A stretch of 64,000 nt of DNA from Rhabdophis nuchalis (GCA_039707465.1 CM077647.1:46251110-46315109), one strand, 5' to 3'; positions 35,862-48,094 are shown, counted from the stretch's first letter. Notes: generated by a model not told the origin, from the letters alone. Program-made: numbers and translations.

Positions 35862-36390
35862 TTAGGCTAGGCCGGCTTGTTGAAACAAATATGTCTTAAG
35901 ACATTGGCGGAAGAGGCGGAGGTCGGTGATGGTACGTAATTCAGGGGGTAGGTCATTCCAAAGGGCTGGGCCCGCCACAGAGAAGGCTCTTCCCCTGGGT
36001 GTCGCCAGTCGGCATTGTCCGGCCGACGGCACCCTGAGAAGGCCCTCTCTGTGGGAGCGTATCGGTCTAAGGGATGTATGGGGCAGGAGGCGGTCTCGCA
36101 TATAACTAGGCCCCGAGCCATGGAGCGCTTTAAAGATAGTTGTCAGAACCTTGAAGCGCACTCGAAAAACCACAGGAAGCCAATGCAGCTCGCGCAGGAT
36201 CGGTGTTATGTGGGAGCATCTAGTGGCTCCCATAATCACCCGCGCGGCTGCGTTTTGGACTAGCTGTAGCTTTCGAGTGCACCTCAAGGGAAGCCCCATG
36301 TAGAGAGCATTACAGTAGTCGAGTCGGGACGTCATGAGAGCTTGAGTGACTGTGCGAAGGGCAGCCCGGTCCAGTAAGGGGCCGGGCGCA
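35862..36390 (-). pseudogene. C-terminal continuation of the nested LINE reverse transcriptase
   Basis: The second frame after the break near 36380. It contains LDYCNALYMGLPLRCTRKLQ, ILRELHWLPV, FKVLTTIFKALHGSGP and the terminal WNDLPPELRTITDLRLFRQ, ending shortly before the 3' UTR. The same words occur in the LINE copies at 13.7, 40.0 and 62.3 kb, which confirms frame and family. Confidence 0.85.
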
Positions 36391-38215
36391 TCAGGCGTAC
36401 CTGATGAAACGCCCCCCTGGCCACGGCCGCCACATGGTCCTCCATGGACAGCCGGGAATCCAGGAGGACACCCAAATTGCGCGCCCTCTCCACGGGGGCC
36501 AGTGTTTCGCCCCCAATGGCCAGAGTTGGTGTAATCTGGCTGAACCGGGGTGCCGGAAACCACAGCCACTCAGTCTTGGCAGGGTTGAGCCTGAGTTTGT
36601 TAACACCCATCCAGATCCGTACGGCCTCCAAACACCGGGACAGCACTTCGGCGGCATCGTTGGGGTGGTTTGGGGTGGATATGTACAGCTGGGTGTCATC
36701 AGCGTACAGATGGTACTCCACCCCAAAACCACGGATGATCTCACCCAGCGGCTTCATATATGTGTTGAAAAGGAGGGGCGAGAGGACCGACCCCTGAGGA
36801 ACCCCACATAAGAGAGGCCTCGAGGTCGACCTCTGCCCTCCCGTCAACACATATTGCGACCGACCAGAGAGGTAGGATGAGAACCACCGCAAAATGGTGC
36901 CTCCCAACCCCAACCCCCCCAGTCGGTGCAATAGGATACCATGGTCGATGGTATCAAAAGCCGCCGAGAGGTCTAATAGGACTAGGATAGAGGAATAACC
37001 TCTATCCCACGCCCTCCAGAGATCATCAACCAACGCGACCAATGCCGTCTCGGTGCTGTGACCGGGTCGGAAGCCGGACTGGCGCGGGTCTAGATAATCA
37101 ACTTCCTCCAGGTGTCGCGGAAACTGTTGGGCTACCACACTCTCGACAACCTTCACCAAAAAGTGAAGGTTGGAGACCGGACGATAGTTCTCTAATAAAG
37201 CTGGGTCCAGGGACGGCTTCTTGAGGAGGGGCCTCACTACCGCCTCTTTCAAGACGGCAGGCAAGGACCCCTCACTCAAAGATGCGTTGACAATGCCCTG
37301 GAGCCAGCCTCGTGTCGTCTCCCAGGATGCCAGTACAAGCCAGGAGGGACACGGGTCCAATAAACATGTGGTCGCCCTAAGTTTCCTTGACAACCTGTCC
37401 ATATCCTCGGTGGTAACAAAGTCAAACTCCTCCCAAGAAGGAACCTCAAGACTAGTCTCGGACAGTCCCACAGGACCACTGTCGATGGAGGGTAGCTCAT
37501 TCCGAATCCGAGTGATTTTCTCCTGCAGATAAATCCCAAATTCCTCTGCTCGCCCTTGCAGAGGGGCTTCCCGCGGCCTCTGATGAAGGAGGGAGCGGGT
37601 CACCCCAAACAGGGCGGCAGGGCGGTTATCTGCGGATGCAATAAGGGTGGCACAATACTCACGTTTGGCCACCCTTATCGCCACTAAGTAAGCCCTAATA
37701 TGGGTTCTCACTAGTGTTCGGTCGGCTTCGGAGCGAGAGGATCTCCATCTGCTCTCTAGGCATCTCTTGTGGCGTTTCATCCCCCGAAGCTCCTCGGTAA
37801 ACCAAGGAGCCTGGGTGATTCGCCGCCGCAAGAGAGGCCGCAAGGGCGCGACTCGGTCCAAGGCCCCCGCGGCCGCACTTAACCATGCGGCCACTAGGTC
37901 CTCAGTCGAGTCGCGGGGCAGGGTCACAGGAATTGGCCCAAGCTCCCTCTGGAACCTTTCCGGGTCCATTAGAAGCCTGGGGCGGAACCATATAGGAATA
38001 TCCGGTTCCGCCTCCCCGCGGTGAGGTGTAGCGATTGGAAAGTCCAGCCGAAGGAGAGCGTGATCTGTCCATGACAAGGGAGTGATGGCTAGGTCCCCTA
38101 TTCCCAGATCACAATTCCACTGTCCCGAGACAAAGATGAAATCCAGTGTGTTTCCTCCCTCGTGAGTGGGGCCTAAAACTACCTGGGTCAGGTCCATGGC
38201 CGTCATGGAGGCCAT
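36332..38215 (-). pseudogene. LINE endonuclease-reverse transcriptase fragment (frameshifted, 5'-truncated)
   Basis: A 627-residue open stretch. Residues 1-60 are the end of an AP-type endonuclease (SWTDHALLRLDF, 48-59, with the conserved DH). The reverse transcriptase follows, with FRPGHSTETALVALVDDLW (382-400), [13 protein letters not shown] (413-425), [21 protein letters not shown] (from 471; quoted motif is GVPQGSVLSP) and the catalytic YADD (504-507). Near 36380 about ten bases present in the sister copy at 40420-40440 are missing, so the frame shifts and the C-terminus continues in another frame at 35862-36390. The start codon is simply the first ATG after truncation, not a true start. 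The protein would copy LINE RNA at a nicked target. Confidence 0.88.
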
Positions 38216-38412
38216 GAACTCCCGAGCTGCTCCAGAGGCTTCGCCTGCCGATTATGAAATGAAAAGTATGTCATTTGCAATTAACTTGGCATAAAATAAT
38301 TTATTTGCATTTAATTGTAATGGTTCAAAGAATGTTCGGAAAAATGTTCGGCCCTCCACCATGTTCACTTCATCCAATCTGGCCCTCTTTGAAAAAAGTT
38401 TGGACACCACTG

Positions 38413-38765
38413 GTCTAGTTGATCTAGTATTGATATTGGAGTTAATCTCTGTTTATCTGATTACTGGCAAGGATGTTTTTTAATCCTTTTGTTTCCTATT
38501 TGACATTTTGAGTGGTTCTTTTGAATGGTATGTAGATATTGTTTATCTCCATGTGCCTTCTGATAGCTGACTTGTCTGAGTGCCAGGCTCCCAATGTAGC
38601 ATTTTTAAACTTATCCATGATGCTCATAATTTCTCAGATGAAACTATACTTAAGTATGTTCATGGGTTGTAAAATTAAGAAGTTTTCATCATGTATTCTG
38701 ACTGATGTTCATAGATGTGCTCTTCTAGTCTTCTGCTTGTTTGTCCCAAGATAAGTTAAGATGAT
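38413..38765 (-). pseudogene. Penelope-like GIY-YIG endonuclease relic
   Basis: Reading the minus strand from about 38757 gives LGQTSRRLEEHIYEHQ, which resembles the start of GIY-YIG nuclease domains of Penelope-like elements (typically Y-I/V-G-Q-T-x-R-x-L-x-x-R-x-x-E-H). Stops and frameshifts follow at once. It is one unit with 33831-34092, split by the hAT insertion. The family is inferred from a short motif. Confidence 0.5.
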
Positions 38766-39711
38766 AAAATAATATAACCTTTATTGTAAGAGTTATTTTC
38801 TGTGTACACAATGGCATACATTAAAATGAAATTCTGATGCCACTCTCAAAAGAAGATATTTTACAGTATATCCAGATAGGCTGAAGAAAAAGGAAATTGT
38901 TTTGCTAGATTTCCAGTGGTTACACTTAAGCATATATAACAAGATAGCTGGTTTATTATAGTGAAAATTCTTATTTAATTCTCTTACTTTATCATATTGG
39001 CATTTCTGATGTGTTATTAAAAAAAAACAGATTATTAAAATCAGATAATTAACTTTCGTACAATACATACTAATAATCTGTTTGAAAGTGGGATACCAAA
39101 CTCTTAAAATAAATCAACTACATAGATGGAGAACAGTTAAAAAAACAACAACAATTTACCAGAAAGTAAATATGGCTGGGTTTTGAAGGATTTCCCCTCA
39201 TTTTGTGGATTTTCTAGCACTGTATTTTATTATTTTATTTTAGATTAATTAAACTAGACAGAGTGCACATGTTTCTTTTATTTCTGCCAATGTTATTTAC
39301 CAATGCTCTCTGATTTGTCAGTAGTATAATCCCTTGAGATTTATACCATCCTAAATAAATAAAATCAAATAATCTACGTCCAAAATTAAATATCAGTGCA
39401 AACATACATATACATAAAGATCGAGAATTTGGTACCATTCATTTTGTTTCACATAGTGCTAAAGTATAGCTGTAAATCTGTTAATAGTCATACTGGAAAA
39501 CAATTAATGGTACTTCTCTTTGCCTTCATAGGATTATATTGCATTATGATTTTAGTAGTGACTGTTCTGATCATTTTTGTGTATTTTTGTTTTTTTTATT
39601 GTCTGCTTCAGTAACACATAGAGAAAAACATTTAATTTTTCTCAGAATTCTTTAAAAAAAAACTTTTTAAAGCATTTCTATGGCATTTGCCATTAAAAGA
39701 AATCTCAGTTA
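38766..39711. other. AT-rich non-coding DNA
   Basis: Nothing identifiable. Confidence 0.6.
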
Positions 39712-40785
39712 TTTATTTATTTTATTTTTCAAATTTATACCCCGCCCTTCTCCTAACAAGGACCCAGGGCAGCACACAGGCAATATTAAAAAACCATACA
39801 TAAATACAAAAATACTTTATTAAAAACTATTAAATTATATCCCGTGCTAAAAACCCTTATAAAACCCTATGAATTAAAATTTATCCGAATAAAAGTCAGA
39901 AATGGGTGGTTATGCTAGGCCGGCTTGTTGGAATAAATATGTTTTAAGACGCTGGTGGAAGAGGCGGAGGTCCGAGGTAGTGCGTAAATCGGGGGTAGGT
40001 CGTTCCAGAGGGCTGGGCCAGCCACAGAGAAGGCCCTTCCCCTGGGTGTCGCCAACCGGCATTGCCCGGCCAACGGTACCCAGAGAAGGCCCTCTCTGTG
40101 GGAGCAGATCGGTCGAAGGGATGTATGGGGCAGCAGGCGGTCTCGTATGTAGCTAGGCCCTGAGCCATGGAGCAATTTAAAGATGGTTGTCAGCACCTTG
40201 AAGCGCACCCAAAAGGCCACAGGTAGCCAGTGCAGCTCGCGCAGGAGACGTGTTATGTGGGATTGCCTTGAGGCACCCTTAATCACCCGCGCGGCCGCAT
40301 TCTGGACTAACTGTAACCTTCGAGTGCACCTCAAGGGGAGCCCCATGTAGAGAGCGTTACAGTAGTCCAGCCGGGATGTCACGAGTGCTTGAGCGACTGT
40401 GCGAAGGGCCACCCGGTCTAGTAAGGGGCGCAACTGGCGTATCAGGCATACCTGATAGAACGCCCCCCTGGCCATGGCCGTCACATGGTCTTCCATGGAC
40501 AGCCGGGAATCCAGGAGGACACCCAAGTTGCGCTCCCTCTCCACAGGGGCCAGTTGTTTGCCCCCAACGGCCAATGTTGGACTTACCTGGCTGAACCGGG
40601 GTGCCGGAAACCACAGCCACTTGGTCTTGGACGGATTGTGCTTGAGTTTGTTACTACCCATCCAAACCTGTACAGCCTCCAGACACCGGGACAGCACCTT
40701 GACGGCATCGTTGGGGTGGTTTGGGGTGGATATGTACAACTGAGTGTCATCAGCGTACAGATAGTATTACACCCCAAAACCACCA
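39712..40785 (-). mobile_element. L2/CR1-type LINE, 3' ~1.07 kb
   Basis: The minus-strand 3' end is at about 39712, with an AT-rich (AAATA)n-like tail. The 5' truncation is near 40785, just upstream of the YADD region. It is closely similar to the 36-kb copy and keeps the ten bases lost there. Confidence 0.9.
39915..40739 (-). pseudogene. LINE reverse transcriptase C-terminal fragment
   Basis: A 274-residue frame from TPNHPNDAVKVLSRCLEAVQ through NPSKTKWLWFPAPRFSQ, LGVLLDSRLSMEDHV, LDYCNALYMGLPLRCTRRLQ and LLRELHWLPV to FKLLHGSGPSYIRDRLLPH. Near the end, the reading 'LPPIYALPRT' replaces the family's LPPDLRTITDLR, showing a small frame change. YADD and everything N-terminal to it are missing. 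Confidence 0.87.
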
Positions 40786-42847
40786 GTATTGTTAAAATAT
40801 ATTTACAACTAAAATAATAGATTAAAATGTTTAATGAAAACCTATATTAAGATACAGTATATACTGCACAAGTATAGGGTTTAAAACCAGCAAGATACTC
40901 ACTAAAATAATAATAGAAAATAAAGGAATGTTGTACAATATGCAAAACTAATGGTAAACAGCTAGTTTATTAAAGTTACAGAGATGTAGGTGAATCTTTG
41001 TTGTTGTTGTTGTTTTGTTTTGTTTTGCTTTGGTTACTGTGTTTCTGTTAAGAGGGGTAAAGTCTCTGTGTGCTTATTTTAAAATGCTCATCTTTTTAGT
41101 AATTAATTAAAATGAAGAAAAGCAAAATTCCAGTGGTACACCCATTTATTTCTTCACGTGCATGCTCATCTTTGATTCCCAGATTAGATCTACAAATGAG
41201 TTTGATGCAGAATTTAAAGTTAACATTTAGTTGGTAGAGACAAAGGCATCACAGTTAATTAAGGTCAAAGTCTTGTGTTTATTATAAAATTCACCCAGAG
41301 CTATCTGGCCAGCTGACATAGTAGTTATCATTGAGACCTGTTTAGTTTTCTTAGTTTTTTTACTGGCATGAAAAAGTTGGACTGGATAATACAGGGTCAT
41401 TTTATTACTTTGAAGAATCAGCATGTAAGTATTAAGAAAGAAATTTCAAATTTTTATAAAGTCCAACATGCCAGATGGCTTTTTTTTTGGGCCTATATTT
41501 GTTGCATCATGCTATTTTTTGCAATCTCCAACATTATTTAAACAAAATTATTTAGGCACTTAAAATATAGTAGTAAGATGTAGCTTACTAAATATGTTAA
41601 CACACTATATTTATAAACAGCAATTGTAATATATATTGCAAATAAGAAAAATGAATACAATTTCAGATATTATCCTTTATTTAAGTATTGTATATCTTTT
41701 GAAAAATATTTCAATAACCCAATTGATCTTCATTGTCATAAAAAAATGTCAGTATGCTTCCACATTTTAAAGATCATTCATTGCTTGCCACAAAAAAGGA
41801 ATAGCACCTATTGTTATTAATTGTAAAAATATCAAATTAAGTTATCATTTTATTTTAATCAAAAAAATTCTGACATTGCTACTTTTCCTTCAGTCTCCTG
41901 ACTTTTAAAAATAACTAAAGCTATGTTTCCTACTCTTTATATATCTACATACAGATGTTTTTAGTATTGTTCATCTTCTTGAAATGAAATTAATCTTTTA
42001 AACACACAAATACTGCATAAAGAACTATTCAGAACCATATTTTCTTAGCAGTGCAAATAGCTTTTCTTTTCTCTCTTTCTTTTTTATTTCTTTATTTTCT
42101 TTTTTCTTTTTATGTTACAATACCACCCACTGGAAGAAAGAACAAAAATTTAAACAGATCTTGGCTAACTCAAATGCCCGGATGGTTTGTTGAATTACAT
42201 CAATATATCTAAGACCTCCAGTCATTTTTCAAAGATTAGGTTTCTTGTGGCTTTCTGTAGTTTTTGCAAACATTGCTTAATTAGTATAATTTAGATAAAC
42301 AGAACTGAATACATGACTTGATGACATTCATATATTTCCTATCATGATCTGGCTGCTGCTAGTTGGTATGGCAAAGTCCTCTCTCCCCAAAATCATGTTT
42401 AGTTTTCAACCTAATCATGTCAATGCAACTTTAAATTCTTAGTTACAGTTGCTTAGAAAGGCACTCACTCCTCACCCCTGCTTCTATAGCTGGCTACTTT
42501 AGTTTTACTTATTTTCTTAACAGAAAGGGAAACACAATGCTTACATTCCAGGCATTACTATGGTGACAGCAAGAAACTGCAGCTGTAGACCTGAAGCAAA
42601 AAAACCTGAGGTAATGTTGGGTCCTGGAGACTCGGTAAATATTAACTGTGTCGAAGAAAGCTAAGAAGAGTAGCCAAAAATATACTCCCTCAATATTGAT
42701 GAGTCAGTTTCTTCAGGGGCTAAAAAGAAAACACTATCTTGAGATTAACTCTGACTTTTCTATGATTTTTATGGGTGTTTCACAATTTGACAATCTGGCA
42801 GCTCTTTTCTTGTGTGCCAGTATTTTAATATTTGGCTTCAGCGCTGG

Positions 42848-42868
42848 TTTTTTTTTTTTTTTTTTTTT
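42848..42868 (+). repeat. Poly(T) tract
   Basis: About 21 T; not tied to a recognisable retroposed sequence. Confidence 0.9.
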
Positions 42869-43362
42869 GCTGATGTCTAATCTTTCAGATTTCTTTTCCG
42901 AGCCAAAAGAATAATAACTGAGACACCCTATACAGGATTTTTAAATGTTGGGACTTGATTGTGCTCAAGCCAGATCTTGTTACCCAATGAACAACTTAGT
43001 AGAATGCAAACACTTTTCAAAGCAGATTTCTACAATGTGAATATTTAAGCTTGCCATCACATCTGATGGGAAGATCCTGAACTGTTGGCCAAGATGGTGC
43101 CCTGTCCTCCTTGCTTCCATGTGCAGAATCCAACTGGCTTGGCCATTGTGAATTAATTCCAAGTCAGGAGAAGGAGAAGCATTCAACTTTGGGCATGAGG
43201 CAGAAGTTTCATGTTAAGTGTGCAGGCAATCTTTAATGGGTCTCAAGTGATTTTATCTCAATACCCAACATCCATGTGAAATAACAATTTCAGCCTACCT
43301 AACCATAGGGCTGGTTCTATATTTTAGTTATTACTTCATGTTAACAACGCCATATAAAGTGC

Positions 43363-43386
43363 CATTAATTGATCAATCAATTAATG
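43363..43386. promoter_or_regulatory. Small palindrome with homeodomain-type cores
   Basis: Ten-base arms CATTAATTGA and TCAATTAATG around TCAA; contains paired TAATT/ATTA cores. Could be chance in AT-rich DNA. Confidence 0.3.
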
Positions 43387-44262
43387 ATACAAGCAAAGTA
43401 AAGCACAACAACCACTGATCAGTGAAGTCTTTATCTGTAATTCCAAATGCACACGTCTTGGGGAATGAAAAGGATTCCTTCTTCTTACAGAAATCTTGTG
43501 TCAGAGCTTCACCTAAGAACGAAATAAGTATGTCTTTAGAAATTCAGACACTGCAAAGCTAGATTGGGAAATATTTTTCATTCTCATTTTCTATAATTAA
43601 GCTTGTAAAACTTGGAACTTCTGTCAATTTGAAATTTTAAAAATTGCTTTAAATTAGATCATTTTCATCTCAGCAAGGAAAGGTGTAATGATTTTTTGTG
43701 TGTTCTGATTGCTATTATTCACTCTGTAGAAGAAATTTAATTTGGCTTCTTCTAAATAAAAGATCTTTTTTTCTACATGACAAAAGATAGTATATGTGTG
43801 AAAGGAATGTAAGCATGTAGATAGGTGCAGATTTGAGTTTATGTGCATAAAAAAACCTAAGTGACGGGATTTTTATGCAAGCACGTGTACATATGTAGGC
43901 AAATTAATGTATATGCATGTAAGTAACTGCAAATATATATTTCATGCTCATATATACAATATATTTCCTCATATATAATTACACAAGCCCCAGGGGTGTA
44001 AGGAAATATTTGTATGTGGTATGTATATTTACATATTATCTACTTATATTATGTGTAATATGCACATCTAAGGTAGACCAATATATATGAATGTGAGATA
44101 TGTGTTTGTATAAGTGCATCTTTCCATGTACATGGACCTGTTCATGTATTCATTCTTTCAGACCTATGTATTAATTGTTTCCTGTGTTTCCAGTCTGACA
44201 AATAAAATATTAGAAAAGTCAATATCCCATAATGATAACAGAAAAAGTTAATATCCCATAAT

Positions 44263-44511
44263 GAGTGGTGGGTTCCTACCAGTTTGGAGAGGTTCAGCCA
44301 AACTAGTAGTGGTTTGGCGGCCTGGGTCGCTGGAACCAGCAGTGACCCAGACGTGCCACACCCCCAAACCGGTTCTACAGGCAGTGCCATAGGTCCCACT
44401 ATCTTGTTTTTCGCTTCTGTGCATGCGCAGAAGAATTTTTATTGCACTGTGCATGTCACAAAGTGTGCACATGAGCGAACTGGCAGTAGTGCCTGCTGGA
44501 ACTCACCCCTG
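44263..44511. mobile_element. hAT MITE, same family as 4.7 kb
   Basis: Perfect 8-bp target duplication CCCATAAT (44255-44262, 44512-44519). Ends 'agtggtgggttcc' and 'ggaactcacccctg'. Confidence 0.87.
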
Positions 44512-44519
44512 CCCATAAT

Positions 44520-45964
44520 AATAACAGTAGATTGTTGGCTGCTAGAGCATAAAAGAGCAGGTGGTAAAATAGTACTGTTACTAGCACTTGAAAACTAGAT
44601 GTAAGAGTTTATAAATTCTGAAAGAGAGGTCCATATCTGCCTAGCAGAATGAGGACTTTTCAAATACAATGCAGTTCAAGGTTATCTAAGAACTAGCTAG
44701 TAGTCAGACCCTTTCATCTATCAGTATAGGTCCAAAATATAACAGAATAGTGGAGTAACCAACTGTGAACAGTTTGTAGAAGCAAATGCAAAATTTCTTA
44801 TTAGACCAACTATGATGTTAAACAAAGAGTTAAAAAAGGATGGGACTAATACTATCTTGCCACTGTTCCCCGAATTGCTACCCCCACTATCTACTGCTTT
44901 AGACTGTTAGTTTAGTCAACAGTCCTAATGGTAGGGCTGGATCTGAAAGAGTCATGTTGCCTCGGATTCCCCATCCCACATCAAATAACGGAGTACTTTA
45001 AAGTTTCTCTTTTTATCATAATGGTGTTTTCTTTATATTGAACTGTCACTGGTATTTTGTGAAGGATAATTTCATATTTTGCCTACAGTCATTCTCTCTT
45101 CCCCATCCCACATTCATGTACTTTGAGGCATGCAGGCAGTGGCTGTTCTGCAGTGATTTTTTAAAAAATGGCCTTCATTATAAAGTGCTGCAAAATGTGC
45201 TTAAATTCCCCATAGGATCGGCATGGCTCTCATTATAGAATGTTACAGTTTTGTTGATATTGCACAGTAACCTCTCGTTCACCTCTTTGCAACACACTCA
45301 CACTATACTTAGCATGCAGTTATATTTTCCGCTCTAACCCAGTCTTTACTTTCATAATAATGAGGCTGGGAAATGCTGTATTAACACAGTCTCCCAATCC
45401 CCCCCCCCCCACTACTCTCTCACACACAAGTAACTCCTTCTGAGCCAGCCTTTTCTGTGTGCTCTGGACCACCAGGTCTTTTTCTTAATGAATTTCCACA
45501 CTGTTGTAATGAAACACCACCATTCAGACAGTGGGACTTTGAGCAATGTGCTTACACAAGTTTCCTCTTCCCAACCAGGCAACACCATCCATCACTATGA
45601 TTCCCTGTGTATTTTCAGATATTCTTAGTGAGGCACAAGATTGTTACATGTGGTCCAATGTCACTTGGCAAGTGCCTTTTCTGGAACAAATCCGTAGATT
45701 GATTTAAACGCAATCTATTTCAGCGCTGCAAAATGCTCTTCCTATTTAGTGTTCTTTATTATGTTCCTTCACTATTTTTTAATAATTTATTTTTATACTA
45801 TTGAAAAATCTACATAAATTGTCATTTGTAAATCTTGATCCACAAAAACTTCATACATTGCAACATTACATACTTTCTTTAATATGTCACATTCCTATGC
45901 TTAATCTAACTGTATATCCAATATAATCCTATTCCTAATACATATTGTACTGTATTAGAAATTC
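44520..45964. other. Non-coding DNA
   Basis: A poly(C) run near 45400; nothing else identifiable. Confidence 0.6.
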
Positions 45965-46500
45965 ATTGTTGTTGTTGCAAAGTCATATCCAACCCATTGT
46001 GACCCAATGGACAATGTTCCTCTAGGCCTTCCTGTCCTCTACCATCCTCTGGAGTTCATTTAATCTCACACCTACTGCTTTGGTGATTTGATCCAGCCAT
46101 CTCATTCTCTTTTGTTCCCTTTTTATTTTGCCCTCAATCTTTTCCAGCATTAGGCTCTTCTCCAAGGAGTCCTTCCTTCTCATTAGGTGGCCAAAGTATT
46201 TGAGTTTCACCTTCAGGATCTGGCCTTCTAAAGAACAGCAAGGGTTGGTCTCTCTAGGACTGACTAGTTTGATAGCCTTGCAATCCAAGGGACTTGCAGG
46301 AGACCCTTCATGGATTACTGCCTTGTTGTAGTGAAGGAGCTTGCATAGTTCAATGAAGCTATGAACTATGCTGTGCAGGGCCACCCAAGATGGATAGGTC
46401 AGAGCAGAGAGCTCTAACAAAACGTGATCCACTGGAGAAGGAAATGGCAACCCACTCCAGTATCTTTGCTATGAAAACCCCATAGACAGTATGAAGTATA
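45965..46500 (-). mobile_element. BovB (RTE) LINE 3' end
   Basis: The minus strand ends in an (ACAACA)-type tail, as RTE elements do. Upstream it encodes VKLKYFGHLMRRKDSLEKS and RMRWLDQITKAVG...LNELQRMVEDRKA, closely resembling the C-terminus of the BovB polyprotein. Further 5' (46430-46490) is 'ggagaaggaaatggcaaccc', also known from squamate BovB-related repeats. BovB is widespread in squamates through horizontal transfer. Confidence 0.85.
46022..46312 (-). pseudogene. BovB polyprotein C-terminal fragment
   Basis: About 95 residues (LVSPRETNPCCSLEGQILKV then KLKYFGHLMRRKDSLEKSL and IEGKIKREQKRMRWLDQITK), the extreme C-terminus downstream of the reverse transcriptase. No catalytic residues are included. 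Confidence 0.8.
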
Positions 46501-46610
46501 GGATTGCTAATACAATACAACTGTGTATCCTATATGATTCTATTCCTAATACATGTAGTGGTAATAGACAGCTACTTCAATGTGTGGTTTCCTAAGTACA
46601 ATTTTCAGAA

Positions 46611-46624
46611 GTGTGTGTGTATGT

Positions 46625-46656
<32 letters not shown>
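46611..46656 (+). repeat. (TG)n microsatellite
   Basis: TG run with one interruption ('tatgtgg'). Confidence 0.95.
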
Positions 46657-46660
<4 letters not shown>

Positions 46661-46795
46661 TGAATAATATTTTGTTCTAGTTTGTTATTTGTCATATTTA
46701 TATATTTTTATTTTTATCAAACTAATACACCATCTATTTCACTATTTCAGTCACTCTATATTCTTCCTTTTTTCAAGGACTTCAGAGTGATGAGC

Positions 46796-46860
46796 ATAGT
46801 ATGCCGCCCTGAGTCCCATTTTGGGAAATAGGGCGGGATAGAAATCTAATAAAAACAAAC
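46796..46860 (+). mobile_element. LINE 3' terminus (L2/CR1 type)
   Basis: 'gccgccctgagtcc...gggcgggatagaaat' followed by an A/C-rich tail; the same terminus as the copies at 60.8 and 63.2 kb. Only the last ~65 bp is recognisable. Confidence 0.7.
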
Positions 46861-47074
46861 AAACAAGTACTCCAACTTATTTTTCCACAAAAATCCATGT
46901 TGTTTTTCTTTTATAGACCATATCTTCATATCAGCTCTTAGGTTTCATATAAAAAGATTTTTGACTGATCTCTCCTCTTTTGTCTTTTATTTCATCATTA
47001 TTTCTTTCTCTGGCCTTTTGATATTCAATGACCAAGGAGTTTAACAGAACAATTTCTTGTTTATTTAAACTTGC

Positions 47075-47655
47075 TGCCCACTAAAAATAGCTCAAGACAT
47101 TAAATCAAGTGGCAGTGCAGACTAAAATGCAGTAATAATAAAAACTGTGAAACAAAACAGGGGCCATTAAATAAAATATGAACTGAGGCCAGAGCCAGGT
47201 TTTTAAGGTTTTCCAAAATCCCAGGAGAGAGGATCCCATCCTTATTTCTGGAAGGATGCTATTTCAGAAATGGGGTGGCACAACGGAGAAGCCATAGGAC
47301 CTACAGTATGACAGTATTTAATGGTGGGTACTTGGAGCACGTGCACTCTGCTGGAATGAACTGACTGGCCAGTCAGAAATTAATAGAAACAAATGATCTG
47401 TCAGATATCCAGTTTCTATAAAGCTTTATAGATAATAACCAGAACCTTGAATTGCACCTGGAAGCCAAAGAACAGCTGATGCAGCTTGCATAACAGGGTT
47501 GATACATGGGCACATTGAGAAGCACCTATTGCTGCTTATATTGATACAATTTGCATGAGCTGCAACTTCTGGGTGGTCTTCAAGGACAGCCCCAAGTAGA
47601 ATGCTTTGCAATAATCCAGTTATGACAATTAGATTATTGCAGGGCCTAAAGGACT
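47075..47655 (-). mobile_element. Old L2/CR1-type LINE 3' fragment
   Basis: The stretch 'accttgaattgcacctgg...gcagctt' and 'gcaataatccag' aligns by eye with 36145-36320 of the younger LINE ('accttgaagcgcac', 'tacagtagtcga'). It is much more diverged, with no open frame. It continues for a short way after the hAT insertion, from 49148. Confidence 0.6.
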
Positions 47656-47900
47656 GTCTAAAGCAGGAGTCCCCAACCCCCAGTCCCCGGACCAGTGCCG
47701 GTCCGCGGCTGGATAGGAACCGGTCCGCAGGGCTGGAGAGGAGGAGGAGGAAGCAGCCCCCTGGGCAGAGGATGACCAAGCGCGCCTCCACCAGCTCCTT
47801 CCGACAGCCACTGCAGCGCACTTTCCGGGGCTACCCGGAGGGGCCGGCATGTCAGCTGAGGAGGTTATGGCTGCCTCATGTGGGCGGGCGGGACCTGAGC

Positions 47901-48007
47901 TGCGGCTACCTTAAGCGCCGCTGAGGCCATTTGGGCGCCGCACGCCCACCTCCCTTCCAGCCCCGTGTGGCGCCCGGACGGCCTCGGCGGCGCTTAAGGT
48001 AGCCGCA
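47901..48007. repeat. GC-rich inverted repeat in the second hAT element
   Basis: Arms 47901-47928 and 47980-48007 are reverse complements at 27 of 28 positions; weaker symmetry extends outward. The right half (47978-48095) is recognisably homologous to 34753-34875 in the other hAT element, sharing 'gctgcggga', 'cttaag' and 'ctctgctg' type words in the same order. Confidence 0.85.
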
Positions 48008-48094
48008 GGCTTGGGGCCTCCGCCCACCCGCTCGCTGCGGGATGAGGCAGCTGTAGACCTCCCCAGCCGACATGCTGGCCCCTCTGCTGCTTCC

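Larger units (their letters stand above)
35666..38250 (-). mobile_element. 5'-truncated L2/CR1-type LINE nested in the hAT element
   Basis: Lies antisense inside the 34-38 kb hAT element. The 3' end is at about 35666, with an (AAAT)n tail on the minus strand and the 3'-end motif that appears here as 'cccgcccttctcc'. The truncated 5' end is near 38250, partway through the endonuclease domain. It is the best-preserved LINE of this family in the window, with a single coding break near 36380. The L2 versus CR1 clade label rests on remembered family features, not a search. Confidence 0.9.
34093..38412. mobile_element. Non-autonomous hAT element with palindromic core, purine tract and nested LINE
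   Basis: Bounded by a perfect 8-bp target duplication GTCTAGTT (34085-34092 and 38413-38420). The ends are CAGGCATGTCCAAA on the left and, reading inward from the right, CAGTGGTGTCCAAA, as expected for hAT termini. Inside, in order: a GC-rich nested palindrome (34242-34845), a GA-rich purine tract (about 34862-35610), an AT-rich stretch, a LINE inserted in the opposite sense (about 35666-38250), and about 160 bp of the remaining right end. Without the LINE the element would be about 1.7 kb. No transposase frame is seen. Confidence 0.88.
40786..44254. other. AT-rich non-coding DNA
   Basis: Contains a (GTT)n/(GTTTT)n patch near 41000-41026, the T tract at 42848 and the palindrome at 43363. No gene seen. 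Confidence 0.55.
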
